From: Hyphomicrobiaceae bacterium
Lineage (GTDB): Bacteria; Pseudomonadota; Alphaproteobacteria; Rhizobiales; Hyphomicrobiaceae
Direction of reading: 5' to 3'
NCBI GenBank assembly: GCA_022844225.1
Contig: JALHMC010000017.1
Span: 1 to 64,000, forward strand
DNA length: 64,000 nt
The position numbers were made by a program, and so were the translations under genes. Positions 35,370 through 44,653 of the stretch are shown here, one piece after another. Below the pieces are notes generated by a model. It was not told the DNA's origin. It ran no database searches and saw nothing but the letters and a program-made list of their open reading frames with translations. Each line of letters begins with the position of its first letter. Within the stretch, counting starts at the first letter, position 1.

Positions 35370-36956
35370 ATGCAAAACGAACCCTTCGCACTTAGCGTAC
35401 CGGCCAAGATTCAACACAATCTCGGTCACGTCGAGCTCCTAGAGCTTGCAATTCGAAGGGGCGAGGGGCAGCTGGCCTCCAGCGGCGCGTTCGTCGTCAA
35501 CACGGGCGTGCATACTGGCCGCTCCGTGCAGGACAAGTTCACTGTCCGAGACGTGATTACAGAGCCGAATATCTGGTGGGACAACAACAAGCCGATCACC
35601 TCGGCCAACTTCGAGACCATCTACAAGGATTTCCTCGCCCACGCCGCCAAGCTCGAGCTGTTCGTCGAAGATCTTCACGCCGGCGCTGATGCGGCGCACC
35701 GCCTGAACGCACGCATTTTCACTGAGTATGCTTGGCATGCGGCCTTCATTCGCCATCTGTTGCGCCGTCCTGAGGCCTCAGAGTTGGTCGGCTTCGTGCC
35801 GCAGTTCACCGTCGTCAACCTGCCAAGTTTCCGCGCCGATCCCGCGCGTCACGGCTGCCGATCCGAGACGGTGATCGCTTGTGACTTCTCCCGACGTCTT
35901 GTTCTGATCGGTGGTACGTCCTACGCGGGCGAAACGAAGAAGTCCGTGTTCACCTATTTGAATTACGTGATGCCGGAGATGGGCGTCATGCCGATGCATT
36001 GCTCGGCAAACGTCAGTCATGACGGCGAGTCCGCGATCTTCTTCGGGTTGTCCGGTACCGGCAAGACCACTCTTTCTGCCGATCCCAAGCGAATTTTGCT
36101 GGGTGACGACGAGCATGGATGGTCGAAAGACGGCATCTTCAATTTCGAAGGTGGTTGCTATGCCAAGACAATCCGACTTTCCAAAGAGGCCGAGCCCGAG
36201 ATCTTCGCTGCTTCGAGCCGCTTCGGGACGGTGCTCGAGAACGTCGTCGTCAATGGCTCCGACCGCGATGTCGATTTCGACGACGGCAAATTGACGGAGA
36301 ACACCCGCTCGGCCTACCCGCTCGACTTCATCGCCAACGCCAGCCCGACCGGAAAGGCTGGGCATCCCAAGAACGTGGTGATGTTGTGCGCGGACGCGTT
36401 CGGCGTTCTCCCGCCGATTGCGCGATTGACGCCCAGTCAAGCCATGTACCACTTCCTTTCCGGTTATACGGCAAAGGTCGCGGGAACCGAGAAGGGCCTC
36501 GGGGCCGAGCCCCAGGCGACTTTCTCGACATGTTTCGGCGCTCCCTTCATGCCGCGGCATCCGAGCGTTTACGGCAACATGCTCAGAAAACTCATCGCTG
36601 AGCATCGGGTGGACTGCTGGCTGGTCAATACCGGCTGGACGGGCGGGAAATTCGGTGTCGGGCATCGCATGCCGATCAAAGCAACGCGGGCGTTGTTGGA
36701 TGCCGCGCTCTCGGGCAAGCTCAAGGGTCAGCCGATGCGGAAGGACCCGATGTTCGGTTTCGAAGTTCCGATGTCGCTCGAGGGCGTGGATCCGCAGATC
36801 CTCAATCCACGGGAAACCTGGGCCGATAAGGCCGCTTACGATGCGACGGCCCGATCTCTGGTCGATATGTTCAATACGAATTTCGCCAAGTTCGAGGCCC
36901 ACGTCGATGCCGACGTCAAGGCAGCTGCCCCTGCGCTGAAGCTGGCCGCCGAATAG
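35370..36956 (+). CDS. pckA: Phosphoenolpyruvate carboxykinase (ATP)
   Basis: A 528-residue enzyme that decarboxylates and phosphorylates oxaloacetate to PEP, the gateway of gluconeogenesis from C4 acids. [15 protein letters not shown] is the substrate loop, [11 protein letters not shown] (226-236) the kinase-1a P-loop, and [24 protein letters not shown] the metal and ATP site. The ATG at 35370 matches the family start; its ribosome site is weak. The frame could extend upstream to 35295 without similarity. It fits an organism living on organic acids, in line with the mutase and oxalate genes. Confidence 0.96.
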   Translation: MQNEPFALSVPAKIQHNLGHVELLELAIRRGEGQLASSGAFVVNTGVHTGRSVQDKFTVRDVITEPNIWWDNNKPITSANFETIYKDFLAHAAKLELFVEDLHAGADAAHRLNARIFTEYAWHAAFIRHLLRRPEASELVGFVPQFTVVNLPSFRADPARHGCRSETVIACDFSRRLVLIGGTSYAGETKKSVFTYLNYVMPEMGVMPMHCSANVSHDGESAIFFGLSGTGKTTLSADPKRILLGDDEHGWSKDGIFNFEGGCYAKTIRLSKEAEPEIFAASSRFGTVLENVVVNGSDRDVDFDDGKLTENTRSAYPLDFIANASPTGKAGHPKNVVMLCADAFGVLPPIARLTPSQAMYHFLSGYTAKVAGTEKGLGAEPQATFSTCFGAPFMPRHPSVYGNMLRKLIAEHRVDCWLVNTGWTGGKFGVGHRMPIKATRALLDAALSGKLKGQPMRKDPMFGFEVPMSLEGVDPQILNPRETWADKAAYDATARSLVDMFNTNFAKFEAHVDADVKAAAPALKLAAE

Positions 36957-36981
36957 GCGGCACGAAACGATGACATTTCAC

Positions 36982-37010
36982 AAGGGCGGTTCGCTATGCG
37001 GACCGCCCTT
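36982..37010 (+). terminator. Terminator of pckA
   Basis: AAGGGCGGT (36982-36990) and ACCGCCCTT (37002-37010) pair around an 11-base loop, followed by TGTCTTG. It lies 26 bp after the pckA stop. Confidence 0.75.
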
Positions 37011-37101
37011 TGTCTTGCGACTGCGGCGCTGAACAAGCTGGCAGGACACTGCTTGTCCAGGCACTGGAGTCGTCGAAAGTCTGTATCCGCGAGGTAGCCT
37101 A

Positions 37102-39462
37102 ATGCTCCGAGCATCGATGCCCGATCCCGTGACTGCAGAGCGGATGGCTTCGTGGCCGCTTGCCATAACGATTGCAGTTTACCTCGTCGCGTTTGCCGCC
37201 ATGACCTCGCCCTGGCTGCTAGGGCGGGTTTCGATACCCTGGGATTCGAAGGCTCATTTCCTGCCTCAGATCCAGTTTCTGGCGCAAAGTATTTGGGCTG
37301 GCGAGTTGCCGTGGTGGAACCCTTACGTCTTCGCCGGTCAGCCTCAGATCGCCGATCCGCAGTCGATGATCTTTTCACCTCCCTATATGGTGCTCGCGCT
37401 GCTCAATCCTTCGCCCGGACCCTGGGCGCAGGATGCGACCTTGATCGCGACGATGGCGTTCGGCGGTATCGGTCTGATCGTCTGGTTTCGTGACATGCGT
37501 TGGCATTGGGCCGGCGCGATGATCGCCGCGCTTGTTTTCACGTTTGGCGCAGCCATGGCGTGGCGAATCCAGCATACGGGCCAAGTTCTGAGCCTCGCCT
37601 ATCTCCCTTGGGCGCTGTTGATGGTGGATCGTGCAGTGGGCCGGGGCTCCATTGCATCCGGCGCCGCAGCAGGTGTCTTTGCCGCCTTTATCGTCCTTGG
37701 CCGAGATCAGGTGGCGCTTCTCGCCGTTTATCTGCTTGTGGCGCGTGTCATCTGGCTCTGGCTCGATCACGACCGGCCGCTCTCCAGACTCAAGCAGAGT
37801 TTTCTGCCGCTCGCAGCGGGGGCACTGTTGGGATTGGCACTCGTATCGATTCCCGTTCTCATGACCGTGCTGCTGGCGGCCGATTCGAACCGACCCACTA
37901 TCGACTTTGCCGGTGCCGGCGCAGGGTCAATGCATCCTGCCAATCTTGTGACGCTCGTGGTTCCGCAAGTCTTTGGTGCCGCTGGGGATATGGCGGACTA
38001 CTGGGGACCGCCCAGTTTTGCCTGGGTGGGAACCGGGCTTTTCACAGCGCAGAATGTCGGCCAGAGCTACATCGGTGCGATCCCGTTCGTACTCCTCGTG
38101 GCTGCTACAGCCGCTGGTCGGCTCTGGGACCGGGACATTCGCTTCTTCACGATCGCTTTCGCCATCATGCTTCTCTATGGGCTTGGGTGGTACACGCCCG
38201 CTTTCCGCCTGATGTACGAGTTGCCGGGTATCAGCCTCTACCGCCGTCCGGCGGATGCCGTCTTTCTGATGGGCGGCACCGGTGCAATTCTCGCTGGCTA
38301 CGGGGCTCATATCTGGTTCACCGAGCCGTGGAGAATTCCATCGCGCAAGGTACTAGCCGCAGTCCTGGTCGTGGTGCTGATGGCGGTCTTTGCCGCGTTT
38401 GCCTTCGCCATCATGGTCGACCGCGTACCACGGCTGGGCCGGCCTATCTCGCTCGCGTTGATCTCATTCGGTGTGGCGGCTGTTGCTCTGGCATGGTCAC
38501 GCTCGCGTCTCGCTCTCCAACCCTGGCATGCGGCGATCGCCATTGTGGCCGTGACGGCAGTCGACCTCGGCTACAATAATGGGCCGTCGAGTTCGTCTTC
38601 GCTGCCGCCGTCGACGTTCGCCATGTTCGAGCCAGACGGCCGGAATGCGGTCGTTCGCGCCTTGAAATCCAGGGTCGTCAACAATGAGACGCGGCGCGAT
38701 CGTGTTGAGCTTGCCGGCCTCGGCTTCCATTGGCCGAACGCGAGCATGACGCAACGCCTGGAGAATACTCTTGGCTATAACCCGGTAAGGCTCAGCCTGT
38801 ACTCGCGAGCAACCGGTGCCGACGATCATGTCGGGTTGCCCGACCAGCGAAAGTTCTCACCGCTGTTTCCGGCCTATGACTCACTTCTCGCGGACATGCT
38901 TGGCCTTCGCTGGATCGCAACCGGCGCTCCAGTCGAGACGATGGACAAGCGTTTGCGACCAGGCGGGCTGGCCCCCCTTGTCGAAAAGGTGGATCAAGCC
39001 TTCATCTATGAAAACAAGGACGCTCTGCCGCGTATCATGTTCGTCACCAGTGCACGGGCTGCTGATTTTGATGCGATCGTGAACTCGGGGAGATGGCCGA
39101 ACTTCGATCCTCGCGCCACGGTTCTTCTTGAGAAGTTGCTGCCTGGTACCGCTATCGAGCGGGCCCCCGGTTCGGCGAAACTTGTAAGCTATGGTCAAAC
39201 GCGGATCGCGATCGATGTCGTGAGCCCTGACGGCGGATGGGTCGTTCTCAACGACGTCTGGCATCCGTGGTGGAGGGCGAAAATCGGCTCAAAATCCGCA
39301 GATCTCGAACGAGCCAACGTCCTGTTCCGAGCCGTGGCCGTGCCAGCAGGACGGCATACCGTCGTGATGGAGTTTCGCCCTTTGGAGAGTGTTTGGGGCG
39401 AGCTTGAGCGCCGACTGGGCAGCGGAACGATCACAGCTCAAGAAAAACGGGCCGGTCAATGA
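37102..39462 (+). CDS. YfhO-like polytopic membrane protein (GT-C-type candidate)
   Basis: A 786-residue protein. About twelve hydrophobic helices fill residues 15-490, starting LAITIAVYLVAFAAM, with a large soluble C-terminal domain (about 500-786). The early loop has SIPWDSKAHFLPQIQFL and GELPWWNPYVFAGQPQIADPQS, the hallmark acidic first loop of YfhO-type proteins, which are thought to be lipid-linked-sugar glycosyltransferases. The C-domain has GWVVLNDVWHPWWRA. Nearby gtrA- and gtrB-like genes on the other strand could supply and flip the donor. The ATG at 37102 has a modest AGGTAG ribosome site; an ATG at 37117 is an alternative. Confidence 0.82.
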   Translation: MLRASMPDPVTAERMASWPLAITIAVYLVAFAAMTSPWLLGRVSIPWDSKAHFLPQIQFLAQSIWAGELPWWNPYVFAGQPQIADPQSMIFSPPYMVLALLNPSPGPWAQDATLIATMAFGGIGLIVWFRDMRWHWAGAMIAALVFTFGAAMAWRIQHTGQVLSLAYLPWALLMVDRAVGRGSIASGAAAGVFAAFIVLGRDQVALLAVYLLVARVIWLWLDHDRPLSRLKQSFLPLAAGALLGLALVSIPVLMTVLLAADSNRPTIDFAGAGAGSMHPANLVTLVVPQVFGAAGDMADYWGPPSFAWVGTGLFTAQNVGQSYIGAIPFVLLVAATAAGRLWDRDIRFFTIAFAIMLLYGLGWYTPAFRLMYELPGISLYRRPADAVFLMGGTGAILAGYGAHIWFTEPWRIPSRKVLAAVLVVVLMAVFAAFAFAIMVDRVPRLGRPISLALISFGVAAVALAWSRSRLALQPWHAAIAIVAVTAVDLGYNNGPSSSSSLPPSTFAMFEPDGRNAVVRALKSRVVNNETRRDRVELAGLGFHWPNASMTQRLENTLGYNPVRLSLYSRATGADDHVGLPDQRKFSPLFPAYDSLLADMLGLRWIATGAPVETMDKRLRPGGLAPLVEKVDQAFIYENKDALPRIMFVTSARAADFDAIVNSGRWPNFDPRATVLLEKLLPGTAIERAPGSAKLVSYGQTRIAIDVVSPDGGWVVLNDVWHPWWRAKIGSKSADLERANVLFRAVAVPAGRHTVVMEFRPLESVWGELERRLGSGTITAQEKRAGQ

Positions 39463-39470
39463 CCGGCCCG
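39448..39470 (-). terminator. Intrinsic terminator of ribA, overlapping the end of the convergent gene
   Basis: CGGGCCGGTC and GACCGGCCCG pair around AAT. On the minus strand the hairpin is followed by TTTTTCTT, a proper U-tract, 37 bp after the ribA stop. It includes the TGA of the YfhO-like gene (39460-39462), so one hairpin serves or overlaps both convergent genes. Confidence 0.8.
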
Positions 39471-39506
39471 CTTGGCACACTGGCAATGCAGTCAACTTAC
39501 AACAAG

Positions 39507-40139
39507 TTACAACAAGTGCGCCATGCGCTCCTTTTTGGTCGCCAGATAGCGCTTATTGTAGGGCGATGCATTGACGATCAGCGAGCGTTGCTCGACGACC
39601 GTAATCCCCTCTGCACGCAGCGCATTCACCTTCGCCGGATTATTGGTCAGCAAGGCGATACGGCTGTAGCCGAGGTCGAAGAGAATGTGAGCCGCAAGAT
39701 CGTAATCGCGCGCCTCGATGGGCGCACCGATTGCGACATTGGCGTCGACGGTGTCGTACCCCTGGTCCTGCAGAGCATACGTGCGGATCTTGTTGACCAG
39801 CCCAATGCCACGACCCTCGTGATAGGGCAGATAGACCATCACGCCGAGCGGACTCGTCGTAATGACCTCCATCGAAGCCTGCAGCTGCGGATAGCAGTCG
39901 CAGCGCAACGAATGAAAGATGTCGCCCGTCACGCAACCACTATGGACGCGGACCACGGGTAGCTCGCCTTGAGACGGATTGTCTCGATGAATGAGCACCA
40001 TGGCTTGGCAGTGTGGATCGACGCCCTGATAGGCGCGAGCCTCGAGATGAAGCTCGCGGCCCTGAAACTCGATGGGCATGACCGTTTGAACGGCCCAGTC
40101 GATATCGAGCTCGACGGATTTGACGGCACTCGACTTCAT
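39507..40139 (-). CDS. ribA: GTP cyclohydrolase II
   Basis: A 210-residue enzyme that opens GTP in the first step of riboflavin synthesis. It has VHSGCVTGDIFHSLRCDC (Zn-binding Cys set), LPYHEGRGIGLVNKI (catalytic region) and the C-terminal LLTNNPAKVNALRAEGI. It is stand-alone, without the RibB domain. The ATG at 40139 is fixed by GGGAGG 5 bp upstream; in-frame codons further upstream to 40550 give no similarity. It overlaps the stop of a possible 89-codon frame by ATGA. The last codons contain a tandem TTACAACAAG repeat (about 39497-39516) around the stop. Confidence 0.92.
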   Translation of the reverse strand: MKSSAVKSVELDIDWAVQTVMPIEFQGRELHLEARAYQGVDPHCQAMVLIHRDNPSQGELPVVRVHSGCVTGDIFHSLRCDCYPQLQASMEVITTSPLGVMVYLPYHEGRGIGLVNKIRTYALQDQGYDTVDANVAIGAPIEARDYDLAAHILFDLGYSRIALLTNNPAKVNALRAEGITVVEQRSLIVNASPYNKRYLATKKERMAHLL

Positions 40140-40405
40140 GCGCGCCTCCCGGAGCTGATCCGCGTGCATATGGAACCCCTTGCATGGTCTGGTGAACACA
40201 TGACCATCAAAACCCTCATGTTGATCTCCGGTTCCTTGGCGGACCGGTTTTCTAGCAGCGCTCTCGCACCTCGTAGGAAACTTGCCATCCCCATTTCGCT
40301 CATGTCGGCAAGTTCCTTTCTCGACGCTTGATAAACGCCAATGATGCTGAACCGAGGATGAATAGTCGTCAGGTCGAGCTTGGACTTGACTCTTTCCATG
40401 CGCAT
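40136..40405 (-). CDS. Possible small protein translationally coupled to ribA
   Basis: An 89-codon frame whose TGA overlaps the ribA ATG (ATGA, 40136-40139), with the ribA ribosome site inside its end. The product is Met/Arg-rich (MRMERVKSKLDLTTIHPRFS at the start) and matches nothing I know. Its own ribosome site is weak. The arrangement suggests coupling, but the frame may be chance in the 289-bp gap between the GtrA-like gene and ribA. Confidence 0.3.
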   Translation of the reverse strand: MRMERVKSKLDLTTIHPRFSIIGVYQASRKELADMSEMGMASFLRGARALLENRSAKEPEINMRVLMVMCSPDHARGSICTRISSGRRA

Positions 40406-40428
40406 TCTGGCGGTCGGCTTTTAGGCCG

Positions 40429-40908
40429 TCATCCTTCATCCCGGTCGCGGCGAAACACCCCGTAACGCATTGACAGGTAGGCGAAGATTGTGGCGAGACA
40501 AGAGGCGACGACGAGCGCAGCCAAACGCGGCATATCCGACCACCCGACAATGAGGGCGGCGAACACTACATAGTTGATCAATGCCGTGATGGAGGCTGCA
40601 GCAACGTAGCGCGCCAACTCAGCGAGATTTGGCTTCGTGGTTAACGCGAACGTCAAGGTTCGGTGGCACATCCAGGCCGCGAGCATGGCGCAGGTCACTC
40701 CGGCAAGACGAGCCACGAGAATCGGAAGGCTGAGCAAGCGTATGCCGATTTCCATGACGCTCGCGTCCACGGAGAATGCTACGGCGCCCGAGACCAGGAA
40801 ACCGCCCCAGTGGCGTGCCACTGGTAGTCCCGAGGCGGCGTCGCGGTCGTGTGCCGGCCGGTCTTCAGCCATTTCGGTATCTCGCTCCCGGTCCCAAGCG
40901 CGTGCCAT
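40429..40908 (-). CDS. GtrA-like membrane protein (putative lipid-linked sugar flippase)
   Basis: A 159-residue protein with four membrane helices in the GtrA layout: FLVSGAVAFSVDASVMEIGI in helix 1, GVTCAMLAAWMCHRTLTF between helices 2 and 3 and RYVAAASITALINYVVFAAL in helix 3. GtrA proteins are believed to flip polyprenyl-phosphate-sugars. Its ATG directly follows the TAA of the GtrB-like glycosyltransferase with no gap (40908/40909), so they are coupled. The first 30 residues are charged and may be extra. Confidence 0.86.
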   Translation of the reverse strand: MARAWDRERDTEMAEDRPAHDRDAASGLPVARHWGGFLVSGAVAFSVDASVMEIGIRLLSLPILVARLAGVTCAMLAAWMCHRTLTFALTTKPNLAELARYVAAASITALINYVVFAALIVGWSDMPRLAALVVASCLATIFAYLSMRYGVFRRDRDEG

Positions 40909-41973
40909 TTACGGACTGGGTGTCTTAGAGGTGTCACTCGGCTTCGTTCCGTCGACCTCCGAGAAGCCGATCTGCTCGGCGACAATGTAGAGTGGGCGGC
41001 CTTTGACTTCCTCGTAGACGCGACCGAGGTACTCTCCGATCACTCCAAGGGAGATCAGTTGGATACCACCGAGAAGCAGCACTGAGATCAGCAGCGATGG
41101 AAAGCCAGGTACGTCGACACCCCAGATGAGCGTCTTCACGAGGAATACGCTCGCGTAAAGCAGCGCGGCTAGCGACACCAGTATTCCGACATAGGACCAG
41201 ACCTTGAGTGGAACCGTGGTGAACGACGCGATGCCGTCGATAGCGAACTTCAATAGTCGTCGGAACCGCCATCGGGATGCGCCGTGCGTGCGGGTGGCGA
41301 CCTCGTAAGGGATGCCGATTGATCTAAAGCCGACCCAGGCAAAAAGGCCCTTGTTGAAGCGTGCCCGCTCACCAAGGCCGTTAAAAACATCGACGACGCG
41401 CCGGTCCAGAAGCCGGAAGTCGCCAGCTCCATCCGGCAGCTCAGTGCCGCTCAGGAAGTGGAACAGACGATAGAAAGAGCGAGCCGACCACTTTTCGAAG
41501 GCGGTATTGTCGCTCCGATCCGTCCGCTGGGCGTAGACAACGTCGTAACCCTGGTCCCATAGCTCGATAAATCGCGCAATCGTCTCCGGCGGATGTTGAA
41601 GATCGCCGTCCATGATGACGACGCCGGCGCCGGTAGCATGCTCGAGGCCCGCGGCAACGGCAATCTCCTTACCGAAATTCCGACTCAGTGAAACGGCACG
41701 AAAGCGGGTATCTTGGGCGTTCAGCTTTCGGAGCGCTGCAAGGGTGCCGTCGGTCGATCCATCGTCGACAACGATGACCTCGAACGGGTTCCCTAATGGC
41801 TCGAGCGACTTGATCAACCGGGATGCCAGCGCAGCTACCGAGCGCTCCTCATTGAGCACCGGCACTACGATCGACACCTTCCTAAGCCGCGGCGTAGCCT
41901 GCGCGGGGGGAGGGGTGATAAAGTCGTCGGGCGCGAGTGGGCGCATCATTTGTGGTGCACTCGGGATGTTCAT
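40909..41973 (-). CDS. Polyprenyl-phosphate glycosyltransferase, GtrB/ArnC-like (GT2)
   Basis: A 354-residue GT2 enzyme. The N-terminal GT-A domain has VSIVVPVLNEE, VVDDGSTDGT (D70-D71) and the DxD motif MDGDLQHPPE (D122-D124). Two C-terminal membrane helices (WSYVGILVSLAALLYASVFL and LLISVLLLGGIQLISLGVIG) are as in GtrB and ArnC. It transfers a sugar from a nucleotide donor to undecaprenyl phosphate. The ATG at 41973 (MNIPSAP) is taken; the frame continues to 42087 and would overlap the esterase gene. It is the first gene of a coupled pair with the GtrA-like gene. Confidence 0.9.
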   Translation of the reverse strand: MNIPSAPQMMRPLAPDDFITPPPAQATPRLRKVSIVVPVLNEERSVAALASRLIKSLEPLGNPFEVIVVDDGSTDGTLAALRKLNAQDTRFRAVSLSRNFGKEIAVAAGLEHATGAGVVIMDGDLQHPPETIARFIELWDQGYDVVYAQRTDRSDNTAFEKWSARSFYRLFHFLSGTELPDGAGDFRLLDRRVVDVFNGLGERARFNKGLFAWVGFRSIGIPYEVATRTHGASRWRFRRLLKFAIDGIASFTTVPLKVWSYVGILVSLAALLYASVFLVKTLIWGVDVPGFPSLLISVLLLGGIQLISLGVIGEYLGRVYEEVKGRPLYIVAEQIGFSEVDGTKPSDTSKTPSP

Positions 41974-42062
41974 AGTTGCGTTCCATAACCGAACGCTAGG
42001 GAAGTGCCAGCAGATTTCCCCGGCGGAATGAACGCTCGGGGTACGGAAGCCAGCAACAGCGG

Positions 42063-42938
42063 TCAGTGTCGTGGCAGACACTCCCATTGCAGGAGGCTAT
42101 CACGCATCACGGCCATCACCGACCGGCCGTCCCGCACTTTGGCCACTGCGGGATAAAAATGTGTTCCACCAGTCACTTGTGCCCACTCTACGGGGCGCAT
42201 CGCGTCCCGGAACTGGCGATCTAGATTTGGCATGAAACTGCATACGTAGTCCAGATCGTGTTCGCCCGAGATCATGAGCAGTGGTGGCAGGTCGCCCGGG
42301 TGCGAAAGAAATGCTGTGCCGTCGATCGGTACCAATGGCCCCGATAAGGATATCACACCTCTGACGCCGATCCGCTTGCCGTAAGCCACGTACATGGCGC
42401 AGCGGCCGCCGGCGGAGAAGCCGCCCAGAACGATGCGTTGCGGATCCACGTGAAAGTCGTGCGCGCGATCCTTGATAAAACGGACTGCGTTCGCGACGTC
42501 ATCGAATGCCGCCTCCATAATCCCAGCCATGACCTTCGGCGCGATCGGCGGAAGGCCTAGTTCGGCCCTGACCGGATTAACGCGGGACATCGGTATGTGC
42601 TCGGGCTGCGTCAGGAGAGGAGTGCCCGGCTCTGGGTCGGTTTGAGCGAGGCGGTACTCCACGGAGAATGCCGCCATGCCAAGCTCGGCGAAGCGTTGAC
42701 AATAGTTAGCAACGGCTGTGCTCGTGCCGGTACCGTCGCTAAACGCGTCGTTTTCCTTAGAGCCGCGATGAAAGGCGCCACCGAAGGCCATGATCAGAGC
42801 TGGTAGCGACCGCCCGTCCGTCTTATCCGGCAGATAGGCATCCAGGCGAAGCGCCACCTCTCGCATGGGGCGTTGCGGCTCGTGGTAGCCAACGCGGGCT
42901 CGCGCGAAAATGATGTCCCGCTCAATGTTTACCGTCAT
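42063..42938 (-). CDS. Alpha/beta-hydrolase, esterase-like
   Basis: A 291-residue serine hydrolase of the carboxylesterase-like group. AFGGAFHRGS resembles the HGG oxyanion region, nucleophile S175 lies in GGFSAGGRC, and the likely acid and base are D228/D230 (GEHDLDYV) and H260 (GGTHFYP). No signal peptide, so cytoplasmic. The substrate is unknown. It ends 90 bp before the GtrB-like start on the same strand. Confidence 0.83.
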   Translation of the reverse strand: MTVNIERDIIFARARVGYHEPQRPMREVALRLDAYLPDKTDGRSLPALIMAFGGAFHRGSKENDAFSDGTGTSTAVANYCQRFAELGMAAFSVEYRLAQTDPEPGTPLLTQPEHIPMSRVNPVRAELGLPPIAPKVMAGIMEAAFDDVANAVRFIKDRAHDFHVDPQRIVLGGFSAGGRCAMYVAYGKRIGVRGVISLSGPLVPIDGTAFLSHPGDLPPLLMISGEHDLDYVCSFMPNLDRQFRDAMRPVEWAQVTGGTHFYPAVAKVRDGRSVMAVMRDSLLQWECLPRH

Positions 42939-42956
42939 TTGATTACCTTAGGCCGG

Positions 42957-44546
42957 CTAGTGCCGGAAGTGGCGCATGCCTGTGAGGACCATGGCAAGTC
43001 CTTTTTCATCGGCGGCCTTGATCACCTCGTCGTCGCGCATCGAGCCGCCGGGTTGAATGACGGCGGTTGCTCCAGCGCCAGCCGCGGACAAAAGCCCATC
43101 CGCAAACGGGAAAAACGCATCGGAGGCCACCACGGAACCTTTCACCTCGAGGCCCGCCATCTCGGCCTTGATGACCGCGATCCGCGAGGCATTGACCCGG
43201 CTCATCTGGCCGGCGCCGACGCCGACTGTCGCCTGATCGCGCGCATAGACGATGGCATTCGACTTCACGAACTTGGCAACCTTCCAAGCGAACCGGAGGT
43301 CTGCCATCTCGGCCTCGGTGGGCTGGCGCTTCGTGACGACGCGGAGTTCGGCTTCAAGCGCAATGTCTGCGTCCTGAACCAGGAGCCCTCCTGTCACCTT
43401 CTTCCAATCTTGACGTGGAAGTTCGACCTGGCCCCACTCACTGACGATGAGCAGACGCACGTTCTTCTTGGCGGCCACGGCGGCTTCCGCTGCGGGGGTA
43501 ACGCCGGGTGCCACGATCACCTCGACGAACTGTCGATCGAGGATGGATTTTGCCGTGATTTCGTCGAGCGGACGGTTGAGGGCGATGATCCCACCGAACG
43601 CCGACTCGGGGTCCGTCCTAAACGCGCGATCATAGGCGTCCGCCAGAGTGCCAGCCTCCGCCACGCCGCACGGGTTTGCGTGCTTGACGATGACGCAGGC
43701 TGGACGATCGGCAAACGCCTTCACACATTCGAGCGCGGCATCGGTGTCGGCAATGTTGTTGTAGGACAGCTCCTTGCCTTGCACTTGGTGAGCTGTGGCG
43801 ATCGAGCCTGCCGGTGCGTGGCGCTCGACGTAGAAGGCCGCTTTCTGGTGGGGGTTCTCACCGTAGCGCATCGACTGTGTCTTTGCGAGTTGCACAGTCA
43901 GGGTCGGCGGGAATGCTACTGCTGACAGGTCGCCATTCGCCTTGCCGATCTCGCCACCGAGCCAGTTCGAAATGGCACCGTCGTAAGCAGCGGTCAGGAC
44001 ATAGGCTTTGCGGGCGAGCTCGCGGCGAAGCTCAGCGGTTGTCCCGCCTTCATTGGCTGCCATGGCTTCCAAAACTCGTGCGTAGTCGGCCGGGTCGACT
44101 ACGACCGTGACTGCAACATGGTTCTTGGCGGCTGCCCGAAGCATCGCCGGTCCGCCAATGTCGATGTTCTCGATGCAGTCGGCGTAGGGGGCGCCCTTGG
44201 CGACGGTCGCCTCGAAGGGATAAAGATTGACGACCAGAAGATCTATGGGGGCAATGCCGTGCTCGGCGGCAGCAGCTTCGTGCTCGATATTGCCGCGGAC
44301 CTGCAGCAAGCCGCCATGCACTCGGGGGTGCAACGTTTTCAAGCGGCCATCCATCATCTCCGGGAAGCTCGTGTGCTCGGCCACGTCCTTGACGGCAAGT
44401 CCAGCCGCTTTGATTGCGGCCGATGTTCCACCGGTCGACAAAATTTCCACACCGCTTTCGGCAAGCGCCCTCGCCAGATCGATCACTCCGGACTTGTCAG
44501 AAACTGAAATAAGGGCGCGACGGATGCGCGGATTGGCGGCGGTCAT
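42957..44546 (-). CDS. purH: Bifunctional AICAR formyltransferase/IMP cyclohydrolase
   Basis: A 529-residue enzyme for the last two steps of IMP synthesis. The N-terminal IMPCH domain has [18 protein letters not shown] and [13 protein letters not shown]. The C-terminal AICAR transformylase has [27 protein letters not shown] and a Lys/His catalytic region. It uses 10-formyl-THF, the C1 carrier handled by fhs at 56 kb. The ATG at 44546 gives the usual length; the upstream extension lacks similarity. In Hyphomicrobiales purH commonly follows a heparinase-like gene, as here. Confidence 0.96.
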   Translation of the reverse strand: MTAANPRIRRALISVSDKSGVIDLARALAESGVEILSTGGTSAAIKAAGLAVKDVAEHTSFPEMMDGRLKTLHPRVHGGLLQVRGNIEHEAAAAEHGIAPIDLLVVNLYPFEATVAKGAPYADCIENIDIGGPAMLRAAAKNHVAVTVVVDPADYARVLEAMAANEGGTTAELRRELARKAYVLTAAYDGAISNWLGGEIGKANGDLSAVAFPPTLTVQLAKTQSMRYGENPHQKAAFYVERHAPAGSIATAHQVQGKELSYNNIADTDAALECVKAFADRPACVIVKHANPCGVAEAGTLADAYDRAFRTDPESAFGGIIALNRPLDEITAKSILDRQFVEVIVAPGVTPAAEAAVAAKKNVRLLIVSEWGQVELPRQDWKKVTGGLLVQDADIALEAELRVVTKRQPTEAEMADLRFAWKVAKFVKSNAIVYARDQATVGVGAGQMSRVNASRIAVIKAEMAGLEVKGSVVASDAFFPFADGLLSAAGAGATAVIQPGGSMRDDEVIKAADEKGLAMVLTGMRHFRH

Positions 44547-44592
44547 CGGATCGGGCTTTCGTTTTTGCTCGGATTGGGAAGGCGTTAGCACA

Positions 44593-44653
44593 GTCAGTCG
44601 CGGTGCGGAACCCGCTGGTGAGCGTCGTCAGTCGCGCTGGTGCAGAACCCGCT
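44593..44653. repeat. Imperfect tandem repeat between the heparinase-like and purH genes
   Basis: GTCAGTCGCG followed shortly by GAACCCGCT occurs twice, with a period of about 34-37 bp (44593-44616 and 44627-44653). It covers the short gap before purH and touches the stop of the heparinase-like gene. A small local duplication without known role. Confidence 0.5.

Noticed and set aside
35778-36902. 374-codon minus-strand frame
   Set aside because: Antisense shadow of pckA with atypical composition.
40140-40428. FMN riboswitch before ribA
   Set aside because: The conserved FMN-aptamer core is not present in the leader.
42873-43925. 350-codon plus-strand frame
   Set aside because: Antisense to purH; no family pattern.
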